Under the pieces are notes generated by a model. It did no database searches. It was not told where the DNA came from and worked only from the letters and a program-made list of their open reading frames with translations. The position numbers and the translations under genes are program-made. From Alphaproteobacteria bacterium (GTDB taxonomy: Bacteria; Pseudomonadota; Alphaproteobacteria; Rhizobiales; JAJFHC01), in NCBI GenBank assembly GCA_021775805.1, contig JAJFHD010000089.1:1-64000 (forward strand): a stretch of DNA of 64,000 nt, given 5' to 3'. Within the stretch, counting starts at the first letter, position 1, and each line of letters opens with the position of its first letter. Below are positions 18,850 to 28,183 of the stretch, piece by piece.

Positions 18850-20226
18850 TCAGGATGTCGCTAACTTTTCGCCTGCTTCATGCGCCTTTTCTGACGTTTG
18901 AGGACGGCCATGAAGCACGCACCTCATCGACCACTCCAAAGGTCCAATACCAAACGTCCGCAGGCAAATTTTCGAAGCAAATATCAGCGCGATACCTATT
19001 GAGAAAGCAATCAGGAGAAGTTGATAGTGTTCAAACTTGGCAAACAGTCCGAACCCGAAGCCGAAAAACAAGGTGATGCAGATGACGGTTTGGGCAACAT
19101 AGTTTGTCAAAGCCATTCTGCCTGTGGCTGCAAACGAATTGACCAAGGGGTGCAAACAGTCCGACTTGACCAGCAATATGACTGCCGCCAGATGACCCAA
19201 AGCGATGGATATTCTGCCGATGTCGTAGCCGATGTAAGTCCAGGTATCGGTTCGCAGAAACACCGGACCCCACTCAAGAGTGGCACAGATATCGGCCACG
19301 TTGAATGTTAATCCGACACCGTAGCAGACCGCGGCCATTCTTATATAATATGCGGTTGATCTCGCCGCCCCCAACACGCCGAGCTTGAAAAGCGCCATCC
19401 CAATCAGCATAAGCGCGCCAACATCGATCGCATGAGTCTTGAACAGTTCAGTCGTCTGCTGTTCAATTGTCATGGGGATTGTCGCAATCAGGTTCTCGGC
19501 GTATCCGCCGCTTCTTATTTGGTACTCGTCGAGCCAATCCTGCAACATTGTTTTCAGAACTTCGTCGTCATCCCCATCGAGTTCCAGTTGTTCGATCGGA
19601 CTGGAGGCCAAAATGGGTTCGGCGATCGTCGGCTGGCCCTGTAAGGCAGATTGATCAACGGGCAACTCGTCCAGTACCGAGGCGAACATGCTCACAACGG
19701 CGGACAAAACAATCATGCCGGCGGCCGTTGCAATGAGCAATCTGGCCGATAGATTGCGAAGCGGAAACAAGAACAGCCCCAAAAGACCGTACAGAAACAA
19801 AACGTCATAGGGCCACAGCAGCAGATAGCCGTGTAACAGCCCCAATCCCATAAGACATAAGAGCCTGCGATAATATCGGTCGATCCGCGCAACCGGTGAG
19901 GAATCAGATGGGATCTGCAGCAACATCAATGCGGTTGCCCCAAACAGCATCGAGAACAAGGCCCGCATAACGCCGTCGACAAATATTTCTGTAAAGGCCC
20001 ACGTGACAACATTCGGTAATTCAGCATCTCCCCAAAGTAACGGGACCGCATAGGCGCTGCTTGGCATGCCGAAAACATAGATATTGCGGAACAGGATGCC
20101 CAGAACAGCAAATCCTCTTACACAATCGATGGCAGTGTTCCTTGTCGAAACCGGCTCAGCCTGAAGTTCGGCCGCTCGAGACGATGAAGCATCGGGCAGC
20201 GTCGCTGGGGTCGCGGCAATGGCCAT
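18850..20226 (-). CDS. DUF418 family multi-spanning membrane protein
   Basis: This 458-residue inner-membrane protein has about ten predicted membrane segments. The DUF418 N-terminal signature is AIDCVRGFAVLGILFRNI. The C-terminal core is present, ending with a GPLEWSMR motif that resembles the family's GPxEWLWR. A polar loop (about residues 205-260) separates the halves. ATG 20226 has GGAGC 10 bases upstream. A TTG at 20262 would add 12 residues. Function in the family is unknown, with transport proposed. An AT-rich leader with a palindrome lies upstream. Confidence 0.85.
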   Translation of the reverse strand: MAIAATPATLPDASSSRAAELQAEPVSTRNTAIDCVRGFAVLGILFRNIYVFGMPSSAYAVPLLWGDAELPNVVTWAFTEIFVDGVMRALFSMLFGATALMLLQIPSDSSPVARIDRYYRRLLCLMGLGLLHGYLLLWPYDVLFLYGLLGLFLFPLRNLSARLLIATAAGMIVLSAVVSMFASVLDELPVDQSALQGQPTIAEPILASSPIEQLELDGDDDEVLKTMLQDWLDEYQIRSGGYAENLIATIPMTIEQQTTELFKTHAIDVGALMLIGMALFKLGVLGAARSTAYYIRMAAVCYGVGLTFNVADICATLEWGPVFLRTDTWTYIGYDIGRISIALGHLAAVILLVKSDCLHPLVNSFAATGRMALTNYVAQTVICITLFFGFGFGLFAKFEHYQLLLIAFSIGIALIFASKICLRTFGIGPLEWSMRCVLHGRPQTSEKAHEAGEKLATS

Positions 20227-20406
20227 GGAATGCAGAGCTCCGGGAAATGGGCTAATCGCCAACTGGCAATGAACGTGTACCTGAATAGACAGGAACGGCC
20301 GGTAACCCGGAACGCAGCTCTCTAATCGGACAGATCTACTGCTGCCAAACTGGTACGCACATTGCGCAGTTTGGTTTCATTCGACAATCGAATATTTTAA
20401 ATAGAT

Positions 20407-20430
20407 GATATCGAAAAAATAAATCGATCT
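20407..20430. promoter_or_regulatory. AT-rich palindrome, possible regulator site
   Basis: ATCGA (20410-20414) and TCGAT (20424-20428) face each other across AAAAATAAA, about 180 bases upstream of the DUF418 gene. The sequence TATCGA, A-rich spacer, TCGAT closely resembles the palindrome at 22051-22077 next to the LysR gene. This is a prediction from sequence likeness only. Confidence 0.35.
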
Positions 20431-20447
20431 GTGCTGGCCTCCATGTT

Positions 20448-20918
20448 TCAGAGAACCTGCCGGTGTTGCTCCGGTGTTGTCATGCAGTGGCTTTTTTTGG
20501 ATCGATGGCGGGACATTACAGATGGCAGAAGTAACATAATGAAATCTTCCGGTGCCTTGCCTACAATGTCGCTTAGAGAAATCAAGCCGGAGAGCCTCTT
20601 CTGACCTGTCAACACGGCGAGCCGGCGAATTTTTTTGGCGCGCATGATTGCGAGCGCATCGGACAAATCATCGGTCTCGAGGCAATAGGCAACCTTTCTG
20701 GTCATGACATCGCGAGCCAGGGCATTGGACCAGGTCTTACCGTTCGCAACCGCCCGGCAAACGATGTCTCTGTCGGTTACTAGGCCGACGAGCCGGTCGT
20801 TTCGGCCAACCAGAACTGTACCGACATCCTTGGCATGCATGATTTTCGCAATTTCAGAAACCGGCGTGTCCGCCTCTACCCAGAGGGCACCGCGGCGCAT
20901 GACATTCTCGACCTTCAT
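20448..20918 (-). CDS. CBS-domain pair protein
   Basis: This 156-residue cytoplasmic protein consists of two CBS motifs (about residues 5-60 and 70-122). Each has the typical end LVGLVTDRDIVCRAV or LSGLISLSDIVGKAP. CBS pairs bind adenosine nucleotides and usually regulate a partner. No partner domain is attached. A basic tail of about 30 residues follows (RHRSKKSHCMTTPEQH). ATG has GGAG 7 bases upstream. It is close to proteins annotated as inosine-monophosphate-dehydrogenase-like CBS regulators, but no target is evident here. Confidence 0.88.
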   Translation of the reverse strand: MKVENVMRRGALWVEADTPVSEIAKIMHAKDVGTVLVGRNDRLVGLVTDRDIVCRAVANGKTWSNALARDVMTRKVAYCLETDDLSDALAIMRAKKIRRLAVLTGQKRLSGLISLSDIVGKAPEDFIMLLLPSVMSRHRSKKSHCMTTPEQHRQVL

Positions 20919-21141
20919 GGCCTTGCTCCATAGACCTGACTGTGAGACACGTAACCCGTGTGAGTTGGGAGTGTAAAACGAATATTATGCGCCTTATCTA
21001 TTGCAATATTCGATGCGAAAATTGGCTCAACCGATGGTACGAATGACTATCAGAAATCACCACAACAATCGCCTGCTGCAAATTTCGTGTGATTTTCGTG
21101 ATATGGCGCGCTTCAATGCGCTCGGGGGACTCCAAAACCGG

Positions 21142-21996
21142 TCAGATCAGTTTCAATCTTACGGCGGCGGATTTCAATTCGGACAGAATTCGTTCCATGA
21201 AATCTGTATCAGCGTCGCTCGGGTAAACCACATATGCCGGGTAGGAGAACACCGGTGCATCACGAACCGTCTGAAGAGGCACAGAATCAAGATGGTGCCT
21301 CAGCAGACGGCGCGGGATGTAGCCGGAGGAGTTGGTCTGAACCAAGTATTGAACACTGAGTGAGCCAAGCTCAAGATAGGTGCCAGGTATGGAAATTTCG
21401 GGAAAATTGAGGGCATGATCGGCGCGGAATTCTGGTCCCCAGTCAATAAAAACATAGTTGCTGGCGGGTGACCGCCGCGTGTCCCCATCACTGGAAACCA
21501 GGATAAGTTCGTCCTCGAACAACAACTCCACGTCAAATCCCGGGCGGGCCTGCGGGGTGTACATCACGGCAAAATCGAATGTGCCGTCAATCAGTCCTTG
21601 CATGAGCGTATCGGAAAACCCCAACTGGGCGCGGATGGCAACCTCCGGGGAATTCGATCGGGTGTTCGCCAACCACTCGAGGAGATAACCGTCCCATAAA
21701 CTGTATTGTCCGCCCATGGTCAAGGCCGTTTGGTATCCTTCCGGCAGGGAGATCTCCAGTCGCGCGTGCTCCCACACCCGTACCATGGCCTGCGCATGGC
21801 GCTGAAACTGGACACCGGCCGGCGTGAGAGTGGCACCTGATTTGCCGCGCAGGAACAACGTTTTACCCAACTGTTCTTCCAGAGTTTTTATGCGCGCACT
21901 GACAGTCGACTGAGTGACAAACACACGATTCGCGGCTTCAACGAAGCTGCCAGTGTCAATTACGGCCAGGAAGGTACGCGCCAGACTGACGTCCAT
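21142..21996 (-). CDS. LysR family transcriptional regulator
   Basis: This 284-residue DNA-binding regulator has an N-terminal winged helix-turn-helix (about residues 3-62: FVEAANRVFVTQSTVSARI) and a C-terminal periplasmic-binding-like effector domain (about 88-280). ATG has GAGGAG upstream. It is divergent from the small secreted protein gene at 22270. A clear palindrome with a T-N11-A core lies 55-81 bases upstream of its start. The likely arrangement is autoregulation plus control of the divergent gene. The inducer is unknown. Confidence 0.93.
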   Translation of the reverse strand: MDVSLARTFLAVIDTGSFVEAANRVFVTQSTVSARIKTLEEQLGKTLFLRGKSGATLTPAGVQFQRHAQAMVRVWEHARLEISLPEGYQTALTMGGQYSLWDGYLLEWLANTRSNSPEVAIRAQLGFSDTLMQGLIDGTFDFAVMYTPQARPGFDVELLFEDELILVSSDGDTRRSPASNYVFIDWGPEFRADHALNFPEISIPGTYLELGSLSVQYLVQTNSSGYIPRRLLRHHLDSVPLQTVRDAPVFSYPAYVVYPSDADTDFMERILSELKSAAVRLKLI

Positions 21997-22050
21997 AAGT
22001 CTTTGCTCCTCAGTTCAACGACAGCATATCACTCTAACATTCCGTAACTA

Positions 22051-22077
22051 TTGATCTATCGAATAAATCGATATCAA
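22051..22077. promoter_or_regulatory. Predicted LysR operator (T-N11-A palindrome)
   Basis: A long near-perfect palindrome: TTGAT(CT)ATCGA, ATAAA, TCGATATCAA. The inner part TATCGA-ATAAA-TCGATA (22057-22073) is perfect and contains TCGAATAAATCGA, exactly T-N11-A, the classical LysR box. It lies in the intergenic region between the LysR gene and the divergent secreted-protein gene. Confidence 0.65.
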
Positions 22078-22269
22078 GGGCAAAATAAAATCGCTTTTCA
22101 ACTCGCGGACACAAGCCTAGATGCATTTATCAGCACGAAGCCGCTGTGGAGGCCGAGGCCCTGAAAGAAATACAAACAAGCCCTCACCGAGATGTCCCGA
22201 TTTGGGTGTTTCGAGTAGGCCCGTGCAGCCAACGAAAGACTGTTAACAACATCATCTGGAGTCTCGAAA

Positions 22270-22554
22270 ATGAATACCAAGTCCGTGGTCGCTGCACTAC
22301 TTGCAACCGTGTTTATGGCGGGTTCATCCCATGCGATAACACTTACCAATGAAGACGACGCCACCTATCAGGTTGAGGTCGTTCTCGGCGAAGGCGATGG
22401 CAGTACGAAGCAATTTGCGCTTGAAAGCGGCGAAACGCTGGCCGATGTCTGCACAGAGGGATGCACGGTCCGTCTGGATAACGGAGCCACACAGGAATTT
22501 GGCGGTGACGAAACTATCTTCGTCGAGGACGGCAAGTTCGTTGTCAGCGAGTAA
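22270..22554 (+). CDS. Small secreted acidic protein of unknown function
   Basis: This 94-residue protein has a clear signal peptide (VVAALLATVFMAGSSHA, cleavage about residue 22). The mature part is acidic, about 72 residues, with predicted beta structure and one CTEGC cysteine pair that could form a disulfide in the periplasm. GGAG lies 8 bases before the ATG, and a strong terminator follows 95 bases after the stop. I do not recognise a family. Its position divergent from the LysR gene suggests control by that regulator. Confidence 0.75.
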   Translation: MNTKSVVAALLATVFMAGSSHAITLTNEDDATYQVEVVLGEGDGSTKQFALESGETLADVCTEGCTVRLDNGATQEFGGDETIFVEDGKFVVSE

Positions 22555-22648
22555 ACCGCGTTAGCCACGTCGCCGTTGTCCGGCAGATAGAGCGCCTTGA
22601 AGTTCCACAAAGTTGCTTAAGACGAACGGACATAGGCGACACCTCAGG

Positions 22649-22676
22649 ATGCCCGGCCCTAAGGCCGGGCATTTTC
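22649..22676 (+). terminator. Rho-independent terminator after the secreted-protein gene
   Basis: A perfect 10-bp stem (ATGCCCGGCC 22649-22658, GGCCGGGCAT 22663-22672) with a CTAA loop runs into TTTTCT on the plus strand. It ends the single-gene transcript starting at 22270 and separates it from the convergent rsmD gene. Confidence 0.9.
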
Positions 22677-22731
22677 TGATTTGTTGGGTGTCAGCTTGAA
22701 AACCTGAATCGAGTTTACATCCAGCGTTCCC

Positions 22732-23292
22732 TCATCTCTGCTGTTGTAGGAACAGAATCTGGGTATCACTGTACCGTCGCTGATCCAGCATCCCGAAACC
22801 TTTCGGAATCTCGATGACTGCATCTGCGTCTTCCTCCAGAACCAGCACGGCGTTCTCGCCGAGCCAGCCGCCTTTTTCCGCCGAAGTGATCGCCTGTTCT
22901 CCCAGGCCCTTGCCATAAGGCGGGTCGGCGAAGATCAGGCCGAAGGTGCCATGCCGGCCTGAGTCGCCAAGCCTGGTCGCATCCCGGCGGAAGAGTTTTG
23001 CCTGGCCCATGCGATCCAACGCTTCGAGATTTCGCCGCACCAGGCCGCGGGAGTCCACATGATCGTCGACGAATACGCAAAATTCGGCGCCGCGCGACAG
23101 GGCCTCGAGCCCGAGCGCCCCGGTACCGGCAAAGAGATCGAGTACCCGTGCGCCGGCAATCTCGAAACCGTCGATGCCGTGGGTCAGAACGTTGAAAAGT
23201 GCCTCCCGCGTCCGGTCGCTGGTCGGGCGCACACGCGGCGAGTCCGGAGCAACAAGCCGCCGTCCTCTAAGGGTTCCGCCGACGATGCGCAC
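22732..23292 (-). CDS. rsmD: 16S rRNA (guanine(966)-N(2))-methyltransferase
   Basis: It methylates G966 of 16S rRNA in the assembling small subunit. The 186-residue protein begins VRIVGGTLRGRRL and carries SAM-binding motif I LDLFAGTGALGLEALSRGA and catalytic motif IV FADPPYGKG. GTG 23292 is preferred because AGGA lies 7 bases upstream and this is the family's usual N-terminus. It overlaps the end of the pseudouridine synthase gene by 26 bases, so the two rRNA-modification genes are co-transcribed. Confidence 0.95.
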   Translation of the reverse strand: MRIVGGTLRGRRLVAPDSPRVRPTSDRTREALFNVLTHGIDGFEIAGARVLDLFAGTGALGLEALSRGAEFCVFVDDHVDSRGLVRRNLEALDRMGQAKLFRRDATRLGDSGRHGTFGLIFADPPYGKGLGEQAITSAEKGGWLGENAVLVLEEDADAVIEIPKGFGMLDQRRYSDTQILFLQQQR

Positions 23293-24124
23293 TTTGCTTT
23301 CCTGTCTTCTTTTGTGCTGAGCGCAGTCGCGGCGTTGCGCCGCGCTTTTTACCCTCCTGGGTCGGTTCCATGTCTCCCAACTGGTCAAGCACAACCCGCC
23401 TGGGGATTTCGCGGACATCGCCGGTCTTGAGATCGCCCAGCTGGAAGGGGCCGTAGGACGTCCTGATCAGCCGGTTCACCGTCAGCCCCAGATATTCAAG
23501 GATCCGCTTTACTTCCCGATTCTTGCCCTCCCTAAGGGCAAACTTGATCCACACATTGGCGCCTTGCGTGCGTTCGAGTTCGGCCTCCACCGCGCCATAG
23601 CGAATTCCCTCTATGGTGACGCCGTCACGCAGACCGTCCAAAGCTTTCTGATCGATCGAGCCGTGAGCCCGGACCCGGTATCGCCTGAGCCAACCTGTGG
23701 CCGGCAGTTCCAGTTTACGGGCAATGCCGCCATCGTTGGTCAGCAGCAGAAGCCCTTCGGTGTTGATGTCGAGCCGCCCGACCGAGACCACCCGTGGAAG
23801 CTCCGGCGGCAGCTTGTCGAACACGGTTGCCCGGTTCTTTTCGTCCTTGGCGCTGGTCACGAGGCCTACGGGTTTGTGATAGCGCCACATCCGGCTTGGT
23901 TCGTTCTTCGGCAAAGGTTTGCCGTCGACCAGAATTGCATCGTCTGCCGTGACAACCACCGCCGGCGTCTTCAGTCTCCGGCCGTTGACGCTGACCCGGC
24001 CCTGTTCGATCCAGCGTTCGGCGTCCCGGCGCGAGCACAGGCCGGCGCGCGCCATGACCTTGGCAATGCGTTCCCCGGCCGGCGCCGGTTTTTCATCCGG
24101 TGTCTGTGATTTCGGTGTGTTCAT
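23267..24124 (-). CDS. rRNA pseudouridine synthase, RsuA/RluB family
   Basis: This 285-residue enzyme isomerises a uridine in rRNA. An S4 RNA-binding domain (about residues 18-65: RIAKVMARAGLCSRRDAERW) precedes the synthase domain. The catalytic aspartate is in VGRLDINTEGLLLLTNDG, and LREGKNREVKRILEYLGL marks the RluB-like branch. A basic Lys/Arg-rich tail of about 30 residues closes the protein. It leads the rsmD pair. RluB is the most likely orthologue, but the target base cannot be fixed by eye. Confidence 0.92.
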   Translation of the reverse strand: MNTPKSQTPDEKPAPAGERIAKVMARAGLCSRRDAERWIEQGRVSVNGRRLKTPAVVVTADDAILVDGKPLPKNEPSRMWRYHKPVGLVTSAKDEKNRATVFDKLPPELPRVVSVGRLDINTEGLLLLTNDGGIARKLELPATGWLRRYRVRAHGSIDQKALDGLRDGVTIEGIRYGAVEAELERTQGANVWIKFALREGKNREVKRILEYLGLTVNRLIRTSYGPFQLGDLKTGDVREIPRRVVLDQLGDMEPTQEGKKRGATPRLRSAQKKTGKQSAHRRRNP

Positions 24125-24181
24125 GACCGTTTCTTATCAGAGTGCTTGACGCAACGCATGCGGAATGCACATCGTGCGCCC

Positions 24182-24652
24182 ATGAAAGATTTCGGCCAGA
24201 ACCGGCCTGAACCTCAACCGATGGCGATTGCGCTCGAGGAAGCAAACCTTGCCTTTGATCGCGGCGAAGTGCCCGTAGGGGCGGTGATTGCCGATGCTGA
24301 CGGCAAGATTGTGGCGCGTGACGGCAACCGGACACTGGAGCTCAAGGACCCCACGGCTCACGCCGAAATGCTGGTGATTCGGGCGGCCTGCAAATCCGTC
24401 GCCAGTGAACGGCTCGGTGGCCTCGATCTGTATGTGACGCTTGAACCCTGTCCGATGTGTGCCTCTGCGATATCCTTTGCCAGAATCAGACGGGTTTATT
24501 ACGGGGCGTTGGATGAAAAGTCCGGCGGCGTCGATCACGGTCCGCGGATTTTCGCTCAGGGCTCCTGTCATCACGCCCCGGAAGTCTATGGCGGCATACG
24601 GGAAAGCGAGTCTGCAGCACTTCTCCGGCGCTTCTTCAGGGCGCGCCGGTAA
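24182..24652 (+). CDS. tadA: tRNA(adenine-34) deaminase
   Basis: It converts A34 to inosine in tRNA-Arg(ACG). This 156-residue zinc enzyme of the cytidine deaminase fold has the catalytic HAE (TAHAEMLVIR) and zinc cysteines in TLEPCPMCASAI. EVPVGAVI and RVYYGALDEKSGGVDHG match TadA closely. ATG 24182 is chosen; the frame is open to 24146, and MAIALEEA at 24221 is the shortest choice. The 3' end overlaps the convergent patatin gene by 17 bases. Confidence 0.9.
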   Translation: MKDFGQNRPEPQPMAIALEEANLAFDRGEVPVGAVIADADGKIVARDGNRTLELKDPTAHAEMLVIRAACKSVASERLGGLDLYVTLEPCPMCASAISFARIRRVYYGALDEKSGGVDHGPRIFAQGSCHHAPEVYGGIRESESAALLRRFFRARR

Positions 24653-25475
24653 CAATCTTCTCAAGGGCGCGTTTGAGCTCGTCCTTGGCCGGCTCAGCCG
24701 CCATCATGATCTCCCCGGCCTTGAAGAACTCAAGCACACGGAATCGGTTGATGTCCGGCGTGATCAGAATGTCGACCGGATGATCCTTCAGGTTGGCCTG
24801 CACCAGCTGGTGCTGCATGATCTGGGTGCTGCTGAACAGGAGTTCAGCGCGGGACGGCATTGCGGCGTCGTCGCCGACCGGGCCACCGGTAACGTCTATG
24901 GCCACCACAATATCCGCGCGATCGACGATCTGATCGAATGGCAGGGGGTTTACCATGCCGCCGTCGATCAGCAGCCGCCCGCCGATGACCTGCGGTGATA
25001 TCAGGCCGGGCAGGGCGATGCTGGCAGCGATCGCGGGAACCAGGGGGCCGGCGGACAGAACCGTCTGGCACCGTCCGTAGAAGTCGGTGGCGACCGCCGA
25101 AAAGGGTGTCTTCAGGGCTCCAAAATCTTCCGGCACGCCATCGGGCAGGGCAAGGTTGAGCAGCGGGATGCCGTCAACGATGGCGGACCCGAAAGGATTG
25201 AGGCTGAACAGGTCGAGCACGCCGCCTGCACCTTCAGAGAATATCCGGCGCAGCGCCTGGCGCCGGCTGCGCAGGGTGTCATTGACGTGGACCCGGATGT
25301 CGGCGGCAGCAATGCCGGCGGCGTAGGCCGCCCCGACCATGGCGCCGATGCTTGTCCCGGCGATGGCAACCGGCGTGAGGCCGAGTTCATCAAACGCTTC
25401 CAGAACAACCACATGCGCCAGTCCGCGCGCACCGCCGCCACCCAGAGCCAGACCGATCGATGGTTCGCTTCCCAT
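24636..25475 (-). CDS. Patatin-like phospholipase (RssA type)
   Basis: This 279-residue serine lipase-like protein has the patatin oxyanion motif LGGGGARGLAH (residues 11-21), the nucleophile serine in GTSIGAMVGAAYAAG and the dyad aspartate in LLIDGGMVNPLP. No signal peptide is seen, so it acts in the cytoplasm or at the inner membrane. It starts 3 bases after the phosphotransferase stop and is probably co-translated with it. Confidence 0.92.
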   Translation of the reverse strand: MGSEPSIGLALGGGGARGLAHVVVLEAFDELGLTPVAIAGTSIGAMVGAAYAAGIAAADIRVHVNDTLRSRRQALRRIFSEGAGGVLDLFSLNPFGSAIVDGIPLLNLALPDGVPEDFGALKTPFSAVATDFYGRCQTVLSAGPLVPAIAASIALPGLISPQVIGGRLLIDGGMVNPLPFDQIVDRADIVVAIDVTGGPVGDDAAMPSRAELLFSSTQIMQHQLVQANLKDHPVDILITPDINRFRVLEFFKAGEIMMAAEPAKDELKRALEKIVTGAP

Positions 25476-25478
25476 GGC

Positions 25479-26570
25479 TCAGTCCGCGCCTGCGCGTCTG
25501 GCGTAGGCCCAGGCGGTTTCAGCCAGCGGCCTTACCTGTGCGGCCATCGCCGGCGCATTCGGGTTCGTCGCCGTGCCGTCGCGCACCCGTCCGACGATGC
25601 CCTGCAGGATGGCCGCCAGCCTGAAGAAATTATAGGCAAAATAGAAATCGAGGTTGTCGATGCCATCGATGCCGACGCGCCTGCAATAGGCGTCGACATA
25701 GTCATCCCGGGATGGAATGGCGAGGGCTTCCAGGTCGAGCCCGACCAGGCTTCCGGTTCCCGCACCGCTCCGCGAGTGCGGCATGTGCCATTGCATGAGA
25801 TGATAGGTGAAATCGCCGATCGGATCCCCCAGCGTCGACAACTCCCAGTCAAGAACGGCGATCACGCGCGGCGTCGCCTTGTCGAAGATCATGTTGTCGA
25901 GCCGGAAATCGCCATGCACCAGCGTCGTCCGCGTGTCGCCGGGACAGGCATCGGGCAGCCACGACATCAGGCCGTCCATTTCCCTGACCGTTTCGGTCTT
26001 CGACTGCTCATACTGGCTCGACCACCGCTTGATCTGGCGCGCCACATAGCCACCGGTTTTGCCGAAATCTTCGAGGCCGAGGGTGGCGGGCTCGAAACTG
26101 TGCAACGAAGCGATCGTGGCATTCATGGCGTCGTAGATGGCGGCGCGTTCGGTGTTGCCGCAAGCCGGCAGGTCCGGTTCCCAGAACACCCGGCCGTCGG
26201 CAAACGCCATGATGTAGAACATGGTCCCGACGACACCGTCGTCCGCGCACAGGCAATAAGGCCTGGCCACCGGAAACCCCGCGTCGTAGAGCGCGCTGAT
26301 GACCCGGTACTCCCGGTCGACCGCGTGGGCCGACGGCAGCAGTTTGCCCGGAGGCTTGCGCCGCAGCACGTATTTCTCCCCCGGTGTCGAGACCAGGTAG
26401 GTCGGATTGGACTGGCCGCCCTTGAACTGTTCCACCGTGACGGGACCAGAAAAACCGTCGACGTGACCGGCCATGTAGGCGGCAAGCCGCAGCTCGTCGA
26501 GCTCATAGCCCGCTGTCACCGCTCGCGTGCCGGAAAACGCCGCCTGTCTGTTGATTCTATGGTCATTCAT
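25479..26570 (-). CDS. APH/choline-kinase-fold phosphotransferase (ACAD10/11-like)
   Basis: This 363-residue kinase-fold protein has a glycine/lysine nucleotide region (FKGGQSNPTYLV, KYVLRRKPPGK), catalytic loop LVHGDFRLDNMIFD and metal-binding AVLDWELSTLGDPIGDF. These motifs and the KPPGKLLPSAHAVDREYRV stretch match the family fused to human ACAD10/11, thought to phosphorylate hydroxyacyl compounds before dehydration. No acyl-CoA dehydrogenase is adjacent. ATG 26570 begins MNDHRINRQ. The frame stays open to 26705, but the extra residues look non-coding. Confidence 0.88.
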   Translation of the reverse strand: MNDHRINRQAAFSGTRAVTAGYELDELRLAAYMAGHVDGFSGPVTVEQFKGGQSNPTYLVSTPGEKYVLRRKPPGKLLPSAHAVDREYRVISALYDAGFPVARPYCLCADDGVVGTMFYIMAFADGRVFWEPDLPACGNTERAAIYDAMNATIASLHSFEPATLGLEDFGKTGGYVARQIKRWSSQYEQSKTETVREMDGLMSWLPDACPGDTRTTLVHGDFRLDNMIFDKATPRVIAVLDWELSTLGDPIGDFTYHLMQWHMPHSRSGAGTGSLVGLDLEALAIPSRDDYVDAYCRRVGIDGIDNLDFYFAYNFFRLAAILQGIVGRVRDGTATNPNAPAMAAQVRPLAETAWAYARRAGAD

Positions 26571-26793
26571 CTGTGGCGTAGGTTTACGCAATTTGGACCC
26601 AAGGGCAAGAAAACTCGATGGTGTCAGGCAATATGTCCCCGCCTCGGATGCAACGTTGCCGGCCACGGCCACCGGTTCAGTTTGACGGAGCAACAAGGGC
26701 GTCACGGGCTTCGATCACGGACCGCGCGTTGCAGACAACGTCGCTCGCCGCGAAGATCGTCCGATGTCAGGATCCGGCTGTGTTGCCGTGACT

Positions 26794-28083
26794 TCAGTCC
26801 TTTGCCTCGGCTTCACGTCCGATCGCCCGCCATCCGATGTCGCGGCGGCAAAAGCCGTCCGGCCAGTCAATCCTATCGACGGCATTGTAAGCCGAGGACC
26901 GTGCGTCGGCGACCGATGCCCCGAGCGCGGTGACATTGAGGACGCGGCCGCCGACGGCGCGGATAACACCGCCGTCATTGCGTGTTCCGGCGTGAAAGAT
27001 CTCGATGTCTTCCAGGGCCTGCGCCTCATCAAGTCCGCCGATCACCGTATTTTTGTCGTAACTTCCGGGATATCCCCTGGCTGCCAGAACGACCGCCAGC
27101 GCCACCTCATCGCGCCACTGCAGGTTCTGGCCTGCGAGACTGCCGCGCGAGGTTGCGATCAGGGCCTCCAGGAGGTCGCTCTTCAGACGCATCATCAGCA
27201 CCTGGCATTCAGGATCGCCGAAACGCACATTGTATTCGATCAGCTGCGGACCGTCGTTCGTGATCATGAGGCCGGCAAACAGCACGCCTTTGAAGGGCGT
27301 GCCGGCCTTGTTCATGGCGGCCACCGTCGGGTTTATGATCTCGGCCATGACCCGGTCGCACATACCGTCGGTCATGACCGGGGCTGGAGAATAGGCGCCC
27401 ATGCCGCCGGTGTTGGGGCCGGTATCGCCATCGCCGACCCGTTTGTGGTCCTGCGCAGTGGCAAGGGGCAGGGCGGTTGCGCCGTCCACCAGTGCGAAGA
27501 AACTGGCCTCTTCGCCGTCGAGGAATTCTTCCACGACCACTTCCGCACCGGCATCGCCGAACTGCCCGCCAAGGATATCATCGATAGCGGTGTTCGCTTC
27601 AGCTTCAGTGTTTGCAATGATGACGCCCTTGCCGGCAGCAAGTCCGTCAGCCTTGACGACGATGGGTGCGCCATTGGCCGTGACAAATTCACGGGCGGGC
27701 GCGGCTTGTTTGAATCGCCCGTAGCCGGCGGTGGGGATGCCATGCGCCGCACACAAGTCCTTCAAGAATCCCTTGGAGCCTTCCAGTTGGGCGGCGGCAG
27801 CGTTGGGGCCAAAAGACCGGAATCCGGCTTCATCCAGAACGTCCACAAGTCCCGCCACAAGCGGTGCTTCAGGCCCCACAACCACAAAATCGATGGCCAG
27901 GTCACAGCACAAACCGACAATCGCTCCGTGATCGCTTATGTTCACTTCGGGCAGGCATTCGGCAACCTGTTCAATCCCGCCATTGCCCGGCGCACAATAG
28001 AGTTTTGAACACAAGGGGCTGGCGGCAATCGCCCAGCACAGGGCATGTTCCCGGCCACCGGATCCGATTACAAGAACCTTCAT
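26794..28083 (-). CDS. purD: Phosphoribosylamine-glycine ligase
   Basis: This is the second step of purine synthesis, joining glycine to phosphoribosylamine with ATP. The 429-residue ATP-grasp protein begins [27 protein letters not shown] marks the nucleotide site, and the signature [14 protein letters not shown] is present. The start 28083 fits the invariant N-terminus. It is divergent from xseA with a 100-base shared leader. Confidence 0.97.
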   Translation of the reverse strand: MKVLVIGSGGREHALCWAIAASPLCSKLYCAPGNGGIEQVAECLPEVNISDHGAIVGLCCDLAIDFVVVGPEAPLVAGLVDVLDEAGFRSFGPNAAAAQLEGSKGFLKDLCAAHGIPTAGYGRFKQAAPAREFVTANGAPIVVKADGLAAGKGVIIANTEAEANTAIDDILGGQFGDAGAEVVVEEFLDGEEASFFALVDGATALPLATAQDHKRVGDGDTGPNTGGMGAYSPAPVMTDGMCDRVMAEIINPTVAAMNKAGTPFKGVLFAGLMITNDGPQLIEYNVRFGDPECQVLMMRLKSDLLEALIATSRGSLAGQNLQWRDEVALAVVLAARGYPGSYDKNTVIGGLDEAQALEDIEIFHAGTRNDGGVIRAVGGRVLNVTALGASVADARSSAYNAVDRIDWPDGFCRRDIGWRAIGREAEAKD

Positions 28084-28183
28084 CTTCGGGGCTGTCTCCA
28101 TTGTCGTTGAGATATGGCGTTCCAATCGGGATATCTTGTATCATCGCCCAACTGAGTCGAGAGAAATAAGGACGCACACAGCA

